A DNA stretch of 8,875 nucleotides from DATCZB01 sp035513215. Lineage in GTDB: Bacteria; Pseudomonadota; Gammaproteobacteria; Steroidobacterales; Rariloculaceae. The notes under the pieces were generated by a model that saw nothing but the letters and a program-made list of their open reading frames with translations, did not search any database and was not told the origin of the DNA. The stretch lies in the NCBI GenBank assembly GCA_035513215.1, contig DATKCK010000024.1, positions 1-8,875 of the forward strand. The letters are read 5' to 3'. Below are positions 4,686-8,875 of this stretch, piece after piece. The first letter of the stretch is position 1. Every line of letters starts with the position of its first letter. The translations under genes were made by a program, and so were the position numbers.

Positions 4686-7292
4686 CTAGGATGCCGTGCC
4701 GGCGAGCGTGCTCTCGACGAGCCCGAGCGCGGAATCGAGCTCTTCGGGACGAGTTCCGCCGGCCTGGGCGAAATCGGGACGACCGCCGCCGTTGCCGCCG
4801 ACGCGGCTCGCGATCGGCTTGATGATCTCGCCGGCCTTGAAGCGGTCCGTCAGATCGCTCGTGACGCCGGCAACCAGCCTGACCTTGTCGCCCTCGACGC
4901 CGCCGAGCACGACGACACCGGAACCGAGCTTGTCCTTGAGCTGATCGGCGGAGGCCCTGAGTGCCTTCGAATCGGCGCCGTCGATGCGCGCAACGATGAA
5001 CTTGATGCCCGAGACGGTCTTGACCTCATCGAGCAGATTCCGGCCGGGCCCAGATGCGAGCTTCGCCTTCAACGTTGCGACCTCGCGCTCCAGCTGCCGC
5101 GCCCGATCCGCAAGTTGCACGAGCTTCGCCGGGATGTCGCCGCGGCCGCCCCGAAGCAGCGCCGCAGCCTCGCGCAACGTGCGCTCGCCTTCGCTGACCC
5201 AGGTCAGGGCGCCACGCCCCGTCACGGCCTCGATACGCCTGACGCCGGCGGCAATACCCGACTCCGACGTGATCTTAAAGAGCCCGATGTCCCCGGCACG
5301 ATTGACATGCGTGCCGCCGCAAAGCTCGACGGAGAAATCGCCGATGCTGAGAAGCCGCACCTTGTCGCCGTACTTCTCGCCGAACAAGGCGAGCGCACCG
5401 GCGGCAATCGCGTCGTCGTAGGCGAGCTCCCGCGTCTCGGCGGCGGTGTTCAGCCGGATCTGATCGTTGACGAGCGTCTCGATCTCGTCGAGCTCTTCGG
5501 ACGTGACGGGCTCGTAGTGAGTGAAATCGAAGCGCAAGCGGTCCGGTGCTACGAGCGAGCCCTTCTGCTGCACGTGATCGCCGAGCACGCGTCTAAGCGC
5601 TGCGTGCAGCAGATGCGTTGCCGAATGATTGAGCACAACCGCGGCGCGCCGCTCGGCGTCGATGATCGCTTCGACCTTGTCGCCGATCGAGATCCCGCCT
5701 TCGGCCAGCTTGCCGACGTGCGCGAAGGCCGATCCGAGCTTCTGCGTGTCGCCGACATCGAAACGCATGCCCCGGGCAGAGATCGTGCCGGTGTCGCCGA
5801 CCTGCCCGCCGCTCTCGGCATAGAAAGGCGTCTCGCTCAGCACGACCATGCCGGCCTGCCCCGCGCTCAACGAATCGACGGGCGTGCCGTCCGGGCTGAA
5901 CAGCGCCGTGACCTCGGCGTTGCCTGCGATCTGCTCGTAGCCCAGGAACTTCGTTGCCTCCTCGAGCCTCGGCGCGTTGCGGCCGATCGCTTTGAACTGA
6001 CTCGCCTTCTTCGCCTTTTCGCGCTGGACCGCCATCGCGGCTTCGAATCCGGCGTGATCGACCGAGAACCCGTGCTCCCGCGCGTAATCCGCCGTCAGGT
6101 CCTCGGGGAAGCCGAAGGTATCGTAGAGCTTGAAGACCGTTTCGCCCGGGATCGTGCCGCCCTTGCCGAGCCTGGCCGTGGCATCCTCGAGCAGGCGCAT
6201 ACCTTGCGACAGCGTCTCCGCGAAGCGCTGCTCTTCCTGCAGCAGCACGCGCTCGACATGCTCGCGCCGCGCTTTGAGCTCAGGGTAGGCATGACCCATC
6301 GCCGTCTCGAGGCTCGCGACGAGCGAATAGAAGAAGGGTTCCTGCATGCCGACCTTGTAGCCGTGCCTTATCGCGCGGCGAATGATTCGGCGCAGCACAT
6401 AGCCGCGGCCCTCGTTGCTCGGCAGCACGCCGTCGGCGATCAGGAACGAGCAGGCGCGGATGTGATCGGCGATGACGCGCAGCGACTTGCTCTCGAGATC
6501 CTCGGTCTCGGTCGCCTCGGCGGCAGCCGTGATCAGCGCCGCGAAGAGATCGATCTCGTAGTTCGAATGCACGCCCTGCATGACGGCCGCGAGCCGCTCG
6601 AGACCCATGCCCGTATCGACCGAAGGTTTCGGCAGCGGCGAAAGCTCACCTTTCTCGTTTCTGTCGAACTGCATGAAAACGAGATTCCAGATCTCGACGT
6701 AGCGGTCGCCGTCGGCGTCGGGACTGCCGGGCGGCCCGCCGGGAATCCCGGCGCCGTGGTCGTAGAAAATCTCGCTGCAGGGGCCGCAGGGACCGGTGTC
6801 GCCCATGGCCCAGAAGTTCTCGCTCTCGCCGAGCCGGCCGAAACGGTGCTGGTCGACGCCGATCTCATCGAGCCAGATCGCCGCGGCCTCGTCGTCGTCC
6901 TTGTAGACGGTACACCAGAGCCTGTCCTCCGGCAGCCCGAGCGTTTTTGTCACGAACTCCCAGGCATAGTGAATCGCCTCGCGCTTGAAGTAGTCGCCGA
7001 AGCTGAAGTTGCCGAGCATCTCGAAGAACGTATGGTGCCTTGCGGTGTAGCCGACATTCTCGAGATCGTTATGTTTGCCGCCGGCGCGAACGCAACGCTG
7101 TGCCGTGGCCGCTCGCGGGATCTCCCGCTTCTCCTTGCCGAGGAAGACGTCCTTGAACTGCACCATGCCGGCATTCGTGAAGAGCAGCGTCGGGTCGTTC
7201 ACGGGCACGAGCGAGGACCCCGGCACCTCCTCGTGCCCGTTCTCGACGAAATAGTCGAGAAACGCTCGCCGCAGTTGGTTGCTTGTCCTCAT
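4686..7292 (-). CDS. alaS: Alanyl-tRNA synthetase
   Basis: Class II synthetase that charges tRNA-Ala and clears mischarged Ser/Gly. Its 868 residues match the family (E. coli 876). The catalytic domain (about 1-250) shows FTNAGMVQFKDVFLG, AQRCVRAGGKHNDLENVG, then HHTFFEMLGNFSFGDYFK (motif 2 region) and DTGMGLERLA (motif 3, 226-235). The tRNA-recognition helical region (about 250-450) has RVIADHIRACSFLIADG and NEGRGYVLRRIIRRA. The editing domain carries the zinc-site pattern HSATH (His556, His560) and CGGTH (Cys658, His662). The C-terminal oligomerisation domain ends with the Gly-rich GGNGGGRPDFAQAGG (832-846). It appears intact. The ATG at 7292 gives the normal N-terminus, with a weak ribosome site. 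It lies 54 bp after recX and is probably reached by recA-recX transcription, with csrA following after 219 bp. Confidence 0.98.
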   Translation of the reverse strand: MRTSNQLRRAFLDYFVENGHEEVPGSSLVPVNDPTLLFTNAGMVQFKDVFLGKEKREIPRAATAQRCVRAGGKHNDLENVGYTARHHTFFEMLGNFSFGDYFKREAIHYAWEFVTKTLGLPEDRLWCTVYKDDDEAAAIWLDEIGVDQHRFGRLGESENFWAMGDTGPCGPCSEIFYDHGAGIPGGPPGSPDADGDRYVEIWNLVFMQFDRNEKGELSPLPKPSVDTGMGLERLAAVMQGVHSNYEIDLFAALITAAAEATETEDLESKSLRVIADHIRACSFLIADGVLPSNEGRGYVLRRIIRRAIRHGYKVGMQEPFFYSLVASLETAMGHAYPELKARREHVERVLLQEEQRFAETLSQGMRLLEDATARLGKGGTIPGETVFKLYDTFGFPEDLTADYAREHGFSVDHAGFEAAMAVQREKAKKASQFKAIGRNAPRLEEATKFLGYEQIAGNAEVTALFSPDGTPVDSLSAGQAGMVVLSETPFYAESGGQVGDTGTISARGMRFDVGDTQKLGSAFAHVGKLAEGGISIGDKVEAIIDAERRAAVVLNHSATHLLHAALRRVLGDHVQQKGSLVAPDRLRFDFTHYEPVTSEELDEIETLVNDQIRLNTAAETRELAYDDAIAAGALALFGEKYGDKVRLLSIGDFSVELCGGTHVNRAGDIGLFKITSESGIAAGVRRIEAVTGRGALTWVSEGERTLREAAALLRGGRGDIPAKLVQLADRARQLEREVATLKAKLASGPGRNLLDEVKTVSGIKFIVARIDGADSKALRASADQLKDKLGSGVVVLGGVEGDKVRLVAGVTSDLTDRFKAGEIIKPIASRVGGNGGGRPDFAQAGGTRPEELDSALGLVESTLAGTAS

Positions 7293-7316
7293 ATCGCTTC
7301 GGTTTGCTGTCGGTCC

Positions 7317-7333
7317 GCCCCGCTTCGGGGGGC
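7317..7333. other. GC-rich hairpin in the recX-alaS gap
   Basis: GCCCC and GGGGC can pair around a 7-nt loop in the 54-bp gap before alaS. There is no T-run, so it is not a standard terminator. It could attenuate recA-recX read-through into alaS or simply reflect GC-rich sequence. Confidence 0.25.
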
Positions 7334-7346
7334 AGCAACGCTAATC

Positions 7347-7793
7347 CTATTCGTCGTCGAATTCCAGTGCGCGCCTGATCTGGTCGTGGCTGAAGCCGCG
7401 ATACTCGAGAAACCGGATCTGCCGGGCCTTCTCCGCCAGGCTCGAAGGCAAGGCTTCCCCGAACCGCTTGACCCTCGTCTCGCGCGCCTTCGCATCCCAG
7501 TCGAATCGCTCGTCGCCGAGATTCGCGGCCGCGGATTCTATGCCGCGCGCAGCCAGCTCGCGGCGAATCCGGCTCGGCCCCTGGCCCCGCGCATACCTCG
7601 CCTCGACAAAGCTCTGCACGAAGCGGTCGGCCGACAGGAGCCCCTCGCGCTCGAGCTCATCGAGAACGTGGGCAACCACCGTCTCGTCGAAAGACCGCGC
7701 AGCGAGCTTTTGCTCGAGCTCGAGCCGGCTGTGCTCGCGCCGGGCGAGCAGGTCCATCGCGCGCCGCCGGCAGGCCGGCCGGTCTTCAGGCAT
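7347..7793 (-). CDS. recX: Regulatory protein RecX
   Basis: RecX binds RecA filaments and limits their growth and strand exchange, acting in the cytoplasm as a brake on recA. The 148-residue product (E. coli 166) shows the family's helical repeat pattern: RAMDLLARREHSRLELEQKL (first three-helix unit), VLDELEREGLLSADRFVQSF with FVEARYARGQGPSRIRRELA (second, the most conserved block), and a C-terminal unit KARQIRFLEYRGFSHDQIRRAL. It starts 33 bp after the recA stop on the same strand with no terminator between, so it is read with recA, as is usual. Neither the ATG at 7793 nor the internal ATG at 7760 (Met12) has a good ribosome site. The first is chosen because of spacing to recA; translation by read-through or coupling is possible. 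Family assignment is firm, the exact start less so. Confidence 0.9.
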   Translation of the reverse strand: MPEDRPACRRRAMDLLARREHSRLELEQKLAARSFDETVVAHVLDELEREGLLSADRFVQSFVEARYARGQGPSRIRRELAARGIESAAANLGDERFDWDAKARETRVKRFGEALPSSLAEKARQIRFLEYRGFSHDQIRRALEFDDE

Positions 7794-7825
7794 TCAGAGA
7801 ACGGCCGTCCCGAGCGCCCCGCATC

Positions 7826-8869
7826 TCAGGACTGATTCACCGCCTCTTTCGGCTCGGCAGCTTCGACGGCCTTGGGCCCGCTCGGCAGCAACCGAGCCCG
7901 GATCTGGCGCTCGATCTCGGCGGCCGTCTCCGGGTTCTCGATCAGATAGTCGCGCGCGTTCTCCTTGCCCTGGCCGATACGATCGCTCTTGTAGCTATAC
8001 CAGGAGCCGGATTTCTCGACGATGCCTTCGGCAACGCCGAGATCGATGATCTCGCCCTCGCGCGAAATACCGTGACCGTAGAGGATCTCGAACTCGGCCT
8101 TGCGGAACGGAGGCGCGACCTTGTTCTTGACGACCTTGACGCGGGTTTCGTTGCCGAGCACCTCGTCGCCCTTCTTGATGGCGCCGATCCGGCGGATGTC
8201 GAGCCGGACCGAGGCATAGAACTTCAGCGCGTTGCCGCCCGTCGTCGTCTCCGGGCTACCGAACATGACGCCGATCTTCATCCGGATCTGGTTGATGAAG
8301 ATGACGAGGCAGTTCGATCGCTTGATGTTGGCCGTGAGCTTTCTGAGCGCCTGCGACATGAGCCTGGCCTGAAGGCCGACATGCGAATCGCCCATCTCGC
8401 CCTCGATCTCGGCCTTCGGCGTCAGCGCCGCAACCGAATCGATGACGACGATATCGACGGCGCCGGATCGAACGAGCATGTCGGTGATCTCGAGCGCCTG
8501 CTCGCCCGTGTCGGGCTGAGAGATCAGGAGATCGTCGACGTTGACGCCGACCTTCTCGGCGTAGACCGGATCGAGCGCGTGCTCGGCGTCGACGAAGGCA
8601 GCCGTGCCGCCCTGCTTCTGGATCTCGGCGACGACCTGGAGCGTCAGCGTGGTCTTGCCCGAGGCCTCAGGGCCGTAGATCTCGACGACGCGGCCCTTCG
8701 GCAGGCCGCCGATGCCGAGAGCGACATCGAGCCCGAGCGAGCCGGTCGAGACGACCTCGATGTCGCGCGAGGCGGTGGAGTCGCCGAGGCGCATGACCGA
8801 GCCCTTGCCGAACTGCTTTTCGATCTGGCTTAGCGCCGCGGAGAGCGCTTTCTTGCGGTTTTCGTCCAT
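7826..8869 (-). CDS. recA: Recombinase RecA
   Basis: RecA is a DNA-dependent ATPase that forms filaments on single-stranded DNA, drives homologous strand exchange, and triggers self-cleavage of LexA. The 347-residue protein is complete. It starts MDENRKKALSAALSQIEKQF (the N-terminal oligomerisation helix) and has Walker A GPEASGKT at 66-73 with Lys72 at the E. coli number. The catalytic Glu96 is in VDAEHALD, and Walker B is VVIDSVAAL (141-149). Loop L1 has EIEGEMGDSHVG (154-165), and loop L2 GSPETTTGGNALKF (204-217) follows NQIRMKIGVMF. The tail is acidic-poor and shorter than in E. coli (353). Only six bases upstream of the ATG are inside the window, so the promoter, ribosome site and any SOS box cannot be seen. 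It is first of the right-to-left gene row recA-recX-alaS-csrA-tRNA-Ser. Confidence 0.99.
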   Translation of the reverse strand: MDENRKKALSAALSQIEKQFGKGSVMRLGDSTASRDIEVVSTGSLGLDVALGIGGLPKGRVVEIYGPEASGKTTLTLQVVAEIQKQGGTAAFVDAEHALDPVYAEKVGVNVDDLLISQPDTGEQALEITDMLVRSGAVDIVVIDSVAALTPKAEIEGEMGDSHVGLQARLMSQALRKLTANIKRSNCLVIFINQIRMKIGVMFGSPETTTGGNALKFYASVRLDIRRIGAIKKGDEVLGNETRVKVVKNKVAPPFRKAEFEILYGHGISREGEIIDLGVAEGIVEKSGSWYSYKSDRIGQGKENARDYLIENPETAAEIERQIRARLLPSGPKAVEAAEPKEAVNQS

Positions 8870-8875
8870 ATTCGT

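Noticed and set aside
5115..7835. A 906-codon open frame on the plus strand, antisense to alaS and recX
   Set aside because: It lies wholly opposite alaS and recX, whose proteins carry all expected motifs. Its translation is Arg/Leu/Ala-rich, low in complexity and free of recognisable domains. Long antisense frames are expected in GC-rich genes.

Overview
This window looks like chromosomal housekeeping DNA from a GC-rich gammaproteobacterium. The evidence is the order recA-recX-alaS-csrA-tRNA-Ser(GCU) on the minus strand, which is a conserved neighbourhood in that class, together with a cysB/cysG/cysK sulfur-assimilation cluster. No phage, plasmid, CRISPR or defence genes are visible. The genus cannot be fixed from the sequence alone.

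Left part (1-3923): the window opens in the 3' end of a small c-type cytochrome gene with a C-terminal CxxCH motif, resembling a cytochrome c'. Next, convergent to it, is cysB, a LysR-type regulator of cysteine biosynthesis. Divergent from cysB run cysG (trifunctional siroheme synthase) and cysK (O-acetylserine sulfhydrylase), only 31 bp apart and probably one transcript. The 193-bp cysB-cysG gap holds a consensus -35 element (TTGACA) for cysB. A perfect T-N11-A inverted repeat lies between that -35 and the -10, a plausible CysB autoregulatory site. Siroheme made by CysG is the cofactor of sulfite reductase, whose sulfide CysK fixes into cysteine, so the three genes form one functional unit.

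Middle (3964-4685): a class II tRNA-Ser(GCU) with encoded CCA lies on the minus strand. Upstream of it is a perfect 34-bp inverted repeat built from GGGGTCAGACCCC palindromes. This REPIN-like or mobile-repeat-like structure ends one base from the csrA stop codon. csrA has a 219-bp upstream gap with two striking dyads and a leader carrying six ANGGA motifs, one of them the Shine-Dalgarno sequence. That is what autoregulation by CsrA would look like.

Right part (4686-8869): alaS (alanyl-tRNA synthetase), recX and recA follow each other on the minus strand. All are apparently complete and transcribed from right to left, with recA first. The recA promoter and any LexA box lie beyond the right end.

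The genes themselves are ordinary. The most interesting signals are non-coding: the 34-bp inverted repeat, the csrA leader, and the cysB promoter dyad. I did not find evidence for a new multi-gene system.
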